From assembly GCF_964355755.1 (NCBI RefSeq), contig NC_092672.1, positions 4,648,001-4,712,000 on the forward strand: a stretch of 64,000 nucleotides of DNA. The letters run 5' to 3'. The notes beneath the pieces were generated by a model that saw only the letters and a program-made list of their open reading frames with translations, had not been told where the DNA came from and did no database searches. This document shows positions 22,859-33,400 of this stretch, one piece after another. Numbering within the stretch: position 1 is the stretch's first letter; the number at the start of each line of letters is the position of its first letter. This DNA is from Antedon mediterranea (lineage: Eukaryota > Echinodermata > Crinoidea > Comatulida > Antedonidae). The translations under genes and the position numbers were made by a program.

Positions 22859-25800
22859 ATGAATTGTCAACAGTTCTGTTTACTACTACTTTTAAGTTGT
22901 AACTTGTTTATTTGTGCAAACTCAGGATGGTTTACAAAATTATGTACTATTGAAGTTGAAGAGTTTGATTCTACCAACAAACAGCACCTTCAAATTTTAC
23001 AGGATAGGCCAACCAGAACAAATAATTTTGTTCGAAATTGTGGTATGAATTAATTTTTTTATATAAATAACTGTTCAGACTTCAGATAGTCCTAAGTACC
23101 TTTTCTAAGTTTAAGTATATTGTCCATGAATTAGTTAACACTGCTTCCAATCTATAGATTAGATTAACTTTTAGGCTTTTCTTTTTGTTATTTTTATTAT
23201 GTGTATTCTTATTTATATCTATATTTTCATTCTGTAATTGATGTATACACTGTCGGATGTGAAAGAATAAAATAAAAAAAATATAGTAACACAGCGTTAT
23301 ACGCCAGGGTTTTAAATCAGAGTATTTCTCGTCCCTTTTTGGGTCCTAATGGTCTTATCAGTCATTTTCTCAAATTGAACTCTCTTTCAATTTCTGTTTT
23401 CAGATGGCAAGCCAAACTTCGTTCTGGGTGCTACAGTTGTACCAAGTCCTATGCGGATTGGCCAAAACTCGACTCTATCACTTGTTGTTGGAAGTTGTAA
23501 ATAGTTTGTTATAAATTACACACAAGCAATTAAACAAATATTGTAGACGCAATTGATGCATAAGTACCAGTCTTTTGTAATATAGAATATCGATACGCAT
23601 CGGATATTTTGATTATTAGAGACCCGGCGGCCGTACGCGATTAATTAATTAGAAAACGATACGGGTCGGGTATGACAACAAGAAAAAGCCACCTAACCGA
23701 CGTCGGAACTTTATTCTTGATAAGCAGACCATTACACCACTGGAATTGGTAAAATCAATAAACACCGTACTTAAAGCTTGGTTTTCACTAGGACGCAGCG
23801 CAAGGACGTAAGCCGAAACACAAGCGAACTGATCAATCAAAAGCGATAGATTACTCGAACTGTCGCGTGTGATTGGTCAATTCGCTTAAGTCCTAGTGAG
23901 AATCAAGCCTTGGCGTAGTACGGCTGAACGGCAGTTCTCAATTATAAAATCTTGTTTTGCTTTTTAGTAAATGGGACATACTACGGTAAAGGGTTTGCAG
24001 ATGTGTGGATAGATTCTATTCCGTTTTATAGAATGCCATTTTCTCTTGAATGCGACAGAGATACATCAGTGAGGCGTATATGCCCAGGTATTAAAGGAAG
24101 TAGGTTTAAATTATGTTGTTTTATAATTTAAAATGACTATAAGATCCATGCAATAAATATAAAAACAAATATATGTAGATAAAGACATGTTAATGAAAAT
24201 GTTATATTATTATAGACATTCTATGTGGTCTATGTATAAATAATGGAAAGAATAAAAGACGCAACCACCAAAGAGAAAAACAAATCTATAAAAACAAACG
24301 TCAAAGTCGGACGTGCCATTGTGATTAATCAATATTGTAATTCAATTGGTAGCATGAGTCAATGAGGAATCAAGGGAGAATTTAACAAATAACTAAACTA
24401 ATTTCTCCGTGGATTAAAGATGTATTGTCCCCCTGAAAAAAATCATTCTTACAATTTGTTTTTTGAATATGCCAATTTAATGTCACATAATAGTTATTCC
24501 ATTTGACCAAAAATATTATTTACCTGAAAAACTGTAATTTAAAGCAACAAAATAGTAAAATTGACTGCCAGCCAATAGGTTTTTGGTTGAATGTAACCAT
24601 ATTTACGTTTGTCATTTTAAGTGAAAACATTTTTTTTCTAAGAAAGTGATTAACTTGATTAAAACTACAAAATAACCTATTCAAAGTGTGATTTAATTAA
24701 TCTTTATTTTTCAGTTTTTGGGGGACAATACATCTTTAACATAATCATTTTAAATAGGCCTACCCGACGCCTGAAATCTAGCTAACATAAGATAAGATAA
24801 CTTTTATTGATCCTCAAAAAGGAAATTCATTGCTCGTCAAAAAAAGAAAACACTATAAATACAAATATAGGATAGAACAACAATTCATAAAAAAACATTT
24901 AAAAAATTCAAAATAAGTTAAGTTATTACATAGGTTCACTATAATATCTCTATGGTTATTATCTTCTTGACTTCCTGTTGTACTGGATGATACCGGAGGG
25001 GATAAAGGATTTGGCATATCGATTTGTTTTCACACTGAGGAGTCTCAATCTACCACTTGGATTAAATTGGTCTATGATTACATAGTGAATTGTCGATTCG
25101 GTGTAAATGTGCCTCCAATCTAGCTAACATAGTGAATTGTCTATTCGGTGTAAATGTGCCTCCAATCTAGCTAACATAGTGAATTGTCTATTCGGTGTAA
25201 ATGTGCCTCCAATCTAGCTAACATAGTGAATTGTCTATTCGGTGTAAATGTGCCTCCAATCTAGCTAACATAGTGAATTGTATATTCGGTGTAAATGTGC
25301 CTCCAATCTAGCTAACATAGTGAATTGTCTATTGGGTGTAAATGTGCCTCCAATCTAGCTAACATAGTGAATTGTCTATTCGGTGTAAATGTGCCTCCAA
25401 TTCTATTCTTTAATCCATGCTCCAATCTAGCTAACATAGTGAATTGTCTATTCGGTGTAAATGTGCCTCCAATCTAGCTGACATAGTGAATTGTCTATTC
25501 GGTGTAAATGTGCCTCCAATCTAGCTAACATAGTGAATTGTCTATTCGGTGTAAATGTGCCTCCAATCTAGCTGACATAGTGAATTGTCTATTCGGTGTA
25601 AATGTGCCTCCAATCTAGCTAACATAGTGAATTGTCTATTCGGTGTAAATGTGCCTCCAATCTAGCTAACATAGTGAATTGTCTATTCGGTGTAAATGTG
25701 CCTCAAATGTAGCTAACATTGTGAATTGTTGTCTATTAGGTGTGAACGTTATGCGGATGAACTGTATGATAGCAAACATTATTGGATATTCGGTAAGATT

Positions 25801-26276
25801 TTACTTGTCTGATTAAATTTATTTTGTTTAACTATAATTATATCAAAAATCAACATTACTTTTGTTGGTAATCTTATATATATACCTGTAGCATGTATCA
25901 ACTATAAAGCCGAAGTATAGTCATGTCCCGGAACTACTCTATTAGTCACCAGGGATAGACTTTCTTCATCATTGTTTCTATGAATGGATGACTTTTGGGA
26001 GCGGGAACGCTAGTAGACCAAACCCAGTACCGTTTTGATTCCGACCATTCGGGAAATTTCCTCTTGACGTATATATAAAAAATGTAACGGGAGACAATCC
26101 ATAATGATATGGTGTACAGAATTTGTATAAAACAAATACCCGGCTGTTAAATAACGTAAACTAACGCATTAATATACTTTATTTTTCAGGGTCTGATGCA
26201 CGGAAAAGTTACACTAACTAGTCGTGACTCTAAAATCAATATATGCGCTACTTTTGCAGTTGATGTTGTTCTGTAA
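22859..26276 (+). CDS. Secreted ML-domain (MD-2-related) lipid-binding protein, complete
   Basis: Five exons: 22859-23042, 23404-23496, 23968-24087, 25740-25792, 26190-26276; 537 bp, 178 residues, all GT-AG, phases 1,1,1,0. Residues 1-23 are a signal peptide (MNCQQFCLLLLLSCNLFIC). The mature chain has exactly six cysteines (29, 61, 121, 131, 141, 169). The layout is that of ML proteins such as NPC2 and GM2 activator: Cys in the first strand (NNFVRNCDGKP), 'ATVVPSPMRIGQNSTLSLVV' with a family-like 'P.....g...sl.v', 'GKGFADVWIDSIPFY', and a last strand with Cys (SKINICATFAVDVVL). Two N-glycosylation sites (N83, N94). The family binds single lipids in a beta-sandwich in lysosomes or outside the cell; the ligand here cannot be predicted. 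The Cys131-Cys169 part is shorter than in NPC2. An upstream in-frame TTG was not used as start. A poly(A) signal AATAAA follows at 26346. Confidence 0.82.
23775..23913. mobile_element. MITE family 2 copy, in intron 2 of the ML gene
   Basis: The left end is AGCTTGGTTTTCACTAGGAC, preceded by TAA; the right end is 'gtcctagtgagaatcaagcc'. The interior has 'gattggtcaattcgct' as in the 16565 copy. Confidence 0.75.
24417..24735. mobile_element. TIR element (ends AAGATGTATTGTCCCC), TTA target duplication
   Basis: The left end AAGATGTATTGTCCCC and the right end GGGGACAATACATCT are inverse copies, with exact TTA flanks (24414-24416, 24736-24738). It is 319 bp and lies in ML-gene intron 3. A second copy is at 35567-35813, also with TTA. 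Confidence 0.8.
24784..25090 (-). mobile_element. LINE 3' fragment, minus strand
   Basis: On the minus strand the end of a reverse-transcriptase reading frame can be read: TNRYAKSFIPSGIIQYNRKS then stop, the usual C-terminal 'R..SFIP.ai...N' signature of non-LTR elements. A 3' UTR follows, ending 'aggatcaataaaagttatct'. It lies in ML-gene intron 3; its inner edge runs into the 47-bp satellite. Confidence 0.7.
25088..25735. repeat. 47-bp satellite abutting ML-gene exon 4
   Basis: About 13-14 units of 47 bp contain 'acatagtgaattgtctattc', 'ggtgtaaatgtgcctccaat' and 'ctagcta'. One unit (about 25400-25430) carries an insertion. The last, diverged unit reads 'gtgaattgttgtctattag' and contains the splice acceptor of exon 4 at 25738-25739. 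Confidence 0.92.
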
Positions 26277-26345
26277 ACAACCAAATGCTTTTGGGATTTA
26301 AACAAGCATAAATATCAATGAAATAGTAAAGGCAAAAATGATGAC

Positions 26346-26351
26346 AATAAA
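26346..26351 (+). terminator. Poly(A) signal of the ML gene
   Basis: AATAAA lies 70 bp after the stop codon. It is the first such hexamer downstream in this orientation. Confidence 0.5.
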
Positions 26352-26517
26352 TATCCATTAATGTGGAAAACATTTCTTGTGTTCAAAAGTGTGTGATCTT
26401 CATTTTCTTAACAGCAATGATGTCTGATATAAAAAAAAACTGCAGAAAATGTGTAAAAACCGAGATCCAGTTTGGATTAAGGACAACACAAGAAATTATC
26501 TCATGTATAACAATGGT

Positions 26518-26523
26518 TTTATT
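26518..26523 (-). terminator. Candidate poly(A) signal of SMPD4
   Basis: On the minus strand AATAAA lies about 900 bp after the SMPD4 stop, beyond the satellite. If used, the two convergent transcripts end less than 200 bp apart. Other signals nearer the stop cannot be excluded. Confidence 0.35.
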
Positions 26524-26936
26524 GTAACAAAACTGACCTAAATAATCAAAGCATATTAATAATAATAATTATTCTATATTAATATCAGTAATGTAAAGTA
26601 ATACAAAATACTTATAATTTTCAAATATGCAGTAGCCTATCATGTAATTAAAAAAGTTATAAAATAATCGAAGCTTTATGTAATTTGACAGGAGGTAGAT
26701 GTACATTTTCTTCTTCATTTATGGCAGTCAACTTTGATGGCATCGAGTACACTTTAAAGAAAAAATTGCAGCTGTTTATACACTTTCTCAATTTCCAAGC
26801 CTGGCAAATATTTTAGTAAAATTGTCAATGAGCCGTACAACGGGCGTAAAAAACCCTGATGAATGTGAACACAAGTTATGCAACATGGATAGATGCGTGA
26901 GTTGTACTCTTCTGTTTTAACTAGAAATGTAGAATT

Positions 26937-27430
26937 CTTGTTTTAATCTTCAGTCCACATGGCTACGTACTTCTTGTTTCAATCTTCAATCCGCATGGCT
27001 ATGTACTTCTTGTTTTAATCTTCAATCCACATGGCTATATAATTCTTGTTTTAATCCACATGGCGATATACTTGTTTCAATTTTCAATCCACATGGCAAT
27101 ATACTTGTTTCAATTTTCAATCCACATGGCTATATAATTCTTGTTTTAATCTTCAATCCACATGGCTATATAATTCTTGTTTTAATCTTCAATCAACATG
27201 GCTATATAATTCTTGTTTCAATCCACATGGCGATATACTTGTTTCAATTTTCATTCCACATGGCGATATACTTGTTTCAATTTTCAATCCACATGGCAAT
27301 ATAATTGTTTCAATTTTCAATCCACATGGCAATATACTTGTTTCAATTTTCAATCCACATGGCGATATACTTGTTTTAATTTTCAATCCACATGGCTATA
27401 TAATTCTTGTTTTAATCTTCAATCCATATG
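26937..27430. repeat. 33-36-bp satellite forming the SMPD4 3' UTR
   Basis: About 14 units contain 'ttcaatccacatggc' followed by 'gatatacttgtttcaatttt' or 'tatataattcttgttttaat'. The outermost unit (27410-27430, 'cttcaatccatatgact') is the SMPD4 stop-codon region itself. Open frames on both strands across the array are by-products of repetition. Confidence 0.9.
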
Positions 27431-30400
27431 ACTAATATGTTCTTTAGATAAGAGCAGTGTACAACTTGCGCCAACAACACCGTACATGAGTATAGTCAGT
27501 AAAAGTACAAAAACAACACCCAGTAACGAGAAATCCAGCCAATACAGAACCATAAAGAAAACTAGAAGGTAGATAATTGAACGGTAGCTAGCTAAAAATC
27601 GTAGACATATGCGAGGTTTGTTATCAGGGAGAAGTGTGTCATCGTGACTTGGAGATTGTTGATAAGGAGGTTGAAAATATTGATAGGCAAATGTGCTAAT
27701 GAAACCATCCGTCAGGCATAAATCTTGGATTTCATTTCCCCACTGCAATAAAATAAAAAGATAAATTGAAATGGCTTAGTATAAACTTGCATAGCAACGT
27801 TGCTGCAATTACACACAGAAATATGTAGAATATTAATTCTATTTTATTAATAAATAGAGTTAAAAAAAAACTGTTGTATTAACCAAGAATCAATTGAAAA
27901 ATAGGGTGCCAGGTCAGTTATCAGTTATTCTGGTTGAATTTGTTTTGACATAAATATGAATTCTTTTGAGTAATTTCTTACCACTGTGTTTAGCCATGTA
28001 GAGAGTTTATGAAGAAATCGAACAAGGCATTTGTTTTCGTAGGTTCTGATTGGTTGAAGATCTGGGTTTCCATTATAAGTGACATTAAACCGCCGTAAAC
28101 CATTCACTATCTGGTTAAAAAAAAACTCAATTTATACTAAAATATATTAACAAGGCAACAAAAATGGGAGAGTCTCAGATGATGAAATTGACAAACCTTA
28201 CCTGATACCTGCCAAGTGGGGTAAGTTCTCCACCTGACATGTCAGGGGCAGTCTGTTCACCACTCTTTGTAGGCGTGCCCCATGTCATTGATGTGTTGTG
28301 TGAAATGGTTTCCATCTAAAAAGGCAAAAAAGAACAAATTCTTTGTCTATGCATATTTATAACTCAAATAATTATGTCATCAGCCATATTCATTTGATGA
28401 CATCATTGACAGAAAATGGACCATCCTTGTACAGTAATAAATAGGGAATAAACTGCAACTTGCAGCCTTCTGGGCTGAATTTCGCACAGGTGTGGACGAC
28501 ACATACCACAACTTTCTACTCCCCTTCATGTCGAGTGCTGCCACCAAATGGCACCTGTTCGTCTGTCCACAATGACAAGGGCTGAAACGACAGTACTCCG
28601 GGGTATCTTCCGGAAGATGGACTGGGTTCTTTAAAGTGCACACAAGCCAGATGTGTAGTCACTCGATCTCCAGTTTTAAGTCCTTATCTAAGAAGACTTG
28701 TTCTACCACCAGAGGAGTGACTCGAGGAGTGACTTGAACCTGTGCTGATTGTATAGCTATCGTTTGCGGCGCACCTGCCTTAACCGCTCGGCGACTCATA
28801 TATAGACCACATGTATTAAAATCTGGCTTACCTGAAAAATCTTACCAAAGTATGACATGCTATACTCCAGGTAACCACTGGCCTTAGCTCTGTTAGCAGA
28901 ATCCGCATCATCTATTCCCAGGCTGCTAAGCCAATCAAAGATACCCATTTTAGGCTTCTGACCTGCATTCTGAGGGTTGTTAAGTGTGCTTTTCACCTGA
29001 GAGATGTTCTTCAACAGCTGCTCCATCTGAAAAAATAAACGGGTTGCAGTTTAGTTTCATTTTCCAAAACAAAAACTAATTATTTTAGCCCATATTAAAG
29101 ATATAGATAACGGCAGAAGTTTTTATCAATATAGCGATTTCTTGAAAATCGATAAGCATGGTTTATTAGTATATACTAATTTGTAAAAAAAAAAAAAAAA
29201 GGAAAATAACTGTTGAAGTTATCATAAATGATATTGCTATATATATATGATGTTCTTATATATTTATTCGTTTCTTAAAATTGTGTACACCAAAAAAAAA
29301 ATGAATTTCCAATATGTTTTATTGGACCAAATAAGTGCTGTGAGAGCAGCGCATTATTATTTATTATCATGCAAAACACAGAGAGATACTTGTTAAGTTA
29401 AAAGACTTACCATTTGCTTACATTGAAATCCAAACATTGACCTGTACCTAAAGCTAGGCCCCTCTACCTCGGCCACACGTTGTAACACCGACGTAGAGGA
29501 TGAGGTCGGTGATAAGGATATAAAGCTCCCGCTGGCCGTAAGTTGGGCATTTGACACCCGGTTGGTTGTCACACCGTGGTAATTTGTAACACTATGTTCA
29601 GCTGTGTGTGAAAAAAGTTTAGTAATTTGTTATTCTTGTGTCTTACAGTCCCAAAGGTTAGGATTTTAACTCACAACTCTTTCTAATTTTACACTACACA
29701 TATTTAAAAAAAGTCTTAAGCAACTTCTTATTTTTGGTTGGATAGGAGAGACAGGTGCATTTTTTACTCAAGCTCTTGTGAAATCTGTTCCGGCAAGCTC
29801 TCATAAGCTTCAAAGTGCTGGAGAATGAAGCAGTGTAAATGGTTCCTCTGCTTTTTCTTCATTCTTTGGATATTTGTTACAGTAGGTCATTTTTGTGTGT
29901 AAAGCACAAACATTGTACGAGACTAAAATTATTATTATTATCCTATGTATCCTTACCATCATCTATTACTTCATGTAAATCACCTTGTCCGAATACTTTT
30001 CCAACACGAAACAACATTTGTGCATTCTTTAGAGCGGCTAGGTCATGTCGAAGAGCTCGTTGAATGTATTCTTGAAACAAGATTGTGTAGAAATGCAGAT
30101 TCTCACCAACAAACTTTTTGCTGTAACAACAATTTAATTTGTTTGTTAAAATACATGAGTGTTGAAGGGGATGATGGGTAATTTGTTGTTAATACATGAG
30201 TGTTGAAGGAGATGATGGGTAATTTGTTTGTTAATATATGAGTGTTGAAGGGGATGATGGGTAATTTGTTTAATACATGAGTGTTGAAGGGGATGATGGG
30301 TAATTTGTTTGTTAATATATGAGTGTTGAAGGGGATGATGGGTAATTTGTTTAATACATGAGTTTTGAAGGGGATGATGGGTAATTTGTTTGTTAATACA

Positions 30401-33400
30401 TGAGTTTTGAAGGGGATGATGGGTAATTTGTTTGTTAATATATGAGTGTTGAAGGGGATGATGGGCAATTTGTTTAATACATGAGTTTAGAAGGGGATGA
30501 TGGGTAATTTGTTTGCTAATACTCAAGTGTTGAAGGGACTGATGGGTAATCTGTTTGGTTTGCAAAGTTTTAAAGTGCTGGTGGGTAATTGCATTCCTGT
30601 GAGTGCTGTTTTCCTACAAGAGGAATACACTGAATAAACTTTCAAGAATTCACATTTTTCCGTAATAAAATTTATAGAATTTATGAAAGTGGTATTTAAG
30701 TGTTATGGTTACCTCTTTATTTATTTATTGACACGCCAAATATAGTAGGTCATCAATTTTTAGATTAGTGTGTGTTTATATTATAGTAAAATTCAAATTT
30801 TCATGTCAATAATTACCTTGCAGTTGACATAGGCTGGTCTTTATCATCGTTGATGTTCTGCGGATCCATGTAACGCCATGGCTGAATAAAGCTTAACCAT
30901 GTCTCCAACATCTATGTCAAAATATTTAAATATTGTCAAACTAGTCTGATAGTGCTGTCTACACTATCAGACTAGTTTGACAAAAAAAGTTTGATGTGTT
31001 CAAATACGGTAGTGATATGCCTAAATACGGTAGTGATATGCCTAAATACGGTAGTGATATGCCCAAATACGGTAGTGATATGCCCAAATACGGTAGTGAT
31101 ATGCCCAAATACGGTAGTGATATGCCCAAATACGGTAGTGATATGCCCAAATACGGTAGTGATATGCCCAAATACGGTAGTGATATGCCTAAATAAGTGA
31201 ATGTTTTGAGGTTTTTTATTTATGTATATTTTCTTAATTCATTGTACGATAGTTAATTTTAATAGGATGTTTCTATTTTTATAGCAATTTTAACTAGTTT
31301 TTATATATTTGTAATGCAATTCATTTCAGTCCTGTGACTGTCGTTTTGTAATATATTTTTAATATACTGAATAAATAAATAAATAAATAAAAAAAAAATA
31401 TGGTAGTGATAAGACATCAGTATCTCCATATATAGGCACATCACATTTTATTGTCACGTAAAGTTTGATAGTGTTGACAGTGCTTTAGGAAGAGAAGAAT
31501 GCACTTTTATAATCAATGCTACAAATTGGATAATGTTTTCCTTATACTCTATAAACTTACCAATCTAAATGAAGAATCTAAAGGCCATCTGTCAAATCCA
31601 TGACGAAAGAAAGCATATAGTTTATTCTGGACCATCGGAATAATACATCTAGGCACAAAAAAGGTTAATACAGTATGATGTTAGAAAGGTAATAATAATA
31701 ATAATTGTCTTTTGTATAGCGCCTAAACAAAATAAATTTTCTCTAAAGCGCTACGACCACAAGGCTGGAGGTAGCTAGAAATTATGTCATTTCATATGCG
31801 AAAGAGAAGCGTTTTTAGCAACTGTTTGAAGATGTCAATTGAGTTTGAATTCTTGATTGATTGTGGAAGAGCATTCCATAAGAATGGAGCTGTGCAAGAG
31901 AATGACCAATCAGCAAATGTATGTCTGCATGTTGGTTGGAATAGTAATGGTAAAAATTGATAGCAAAATGTTGGATTATACACTTGAAAGCAAAGTATGA
32001 TGAAAGTCCTTTCTTACATGGATAACCTAAAAATACTCAGAAAACATATTTACATTTTCCATAACATTTATTAACTAAATGCATAAAAATGAATATATAC
32101 CTTTTAAGGTCTTCTAAAGGCTCATCAACCTGGTGGTACAGCGAAGGGTGAATTTCTTTTGCACTATTAGCAAAGAAATGTAGGTGTTTCACCAGCATTC
32201 TAACTAGGCGTACAAGATCTTGGCTTGGCAAAACATTGGCCTAGAACAAAGGCAAAATATTAACAATAAATAACATTCTATTATGATCAAATAGTGCAGT
32301 GTGATTTGACTAAAGCTTATTTAATTAATTTTGGATGGTGACAATTTAAATAATTAAAAAAAATTGTGCTTGAATTTGATTTGGGTTCATGGAAATATTG
32401 TATAAGTTTATTCAACTGCAACTCATTCAACTGTAAGACTTATTCAACTGCAAGTCTTCTTCAACTGCAAGACCTATTCAACTCTTTTTCAACTACTAAC
32501 TTATTCAACTGCAATTCTTTTTCAACTGCAAGACTTATTCAACTACAACACATATTCAACTGCAAGACCTATTCAACTACAAGACCTATTTAACTGGAAG
32601 ACCTTTTCAACTGGAAGACCTATTCAACGGCAAGACATATTCAACGGCAAGACATATTCAACTGCAAGACTTATTCAACTGCAAGACCTATTCACCTGCA
32701 ATACTTATTCAACTGCAAGACTTATTCAACTGCAAGACCTTTTCACCTACAAGACTTATTTAACTGCTGCACATATTCAATTGCAAAACTTATTCAACTT
32801 CAAGTCTTTTTCAACTGCAAGATTTATTCAACTGCAAGACCTATTCACCTGCAATACTTATTCAACTGCAAGACTGATTCAACTGAGATTTTTTTATATG
32901 ACAGGTTTGGTAACTTTTTAGAATTGATACTTACCCTTACTTGTTGTGAAAATGATTTCTGATCATAGTAAAGCGAGTTTTGATTGAGCCAGAACTCCAC
33001 AAGCACCTGTATCAATATCTCTGACCTCCAATTCTCTTGACCGATTGACTCTAAGTGAGAGTCCCCATGACCCATTGATGTTGACCGTTGAAGAGAATTA
33101 ATGTTACGTAGGAGACTCACTTGTGGCTGTTGTCCACCAGATTGTCTGAAATAAATTGTTTGTTATGTCAATATTTTATTGTATGTTTGTTAAATTGCCC
33201 CATTGATGTTAAAAATTAGACATTTTCAGCAATTTTTTTCGGATCTAGATCTCTACACACGTCTACACTATAAAACTAGTTTGGCAATAAAAGTGTGATG
33301 TGCCTAAATGATATGGTAGTGATATGGCCCAATATAGTAGTGATATGACATCATCATGTCCATATACTGTATGGGCACATCACATTGTTTTTGCCACATA

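Noticed and set aside
24417-24735. Hidden exon in ML-gene intron 3
   Set aside because: The segment is a TIR element with TTA flanks and a second copy at 35567; no open splice-bounded frame.
27189-27431. Frames on both strands with repeated CG.KIETS-like or FNFQSTW-like units
   Set aside because: They come from the satellite in the SMPD4 3' UTR.
29839-30181. Plus-strand frames over 29957-30120
   Set aside because: They are antisense to SMPD4 exon 11.
30103-31200. Repetitive frames of 66-139 codons on both strands
   Set aside because: They fall in the 42-bp satellite and the 21-bp MITE array.
31792-31983. 63-codon minus-strand frame as an independent gene
   Set aside because: It is the C-terminal remnant of a LINE reverse transcriptase with its 3' tail attached.
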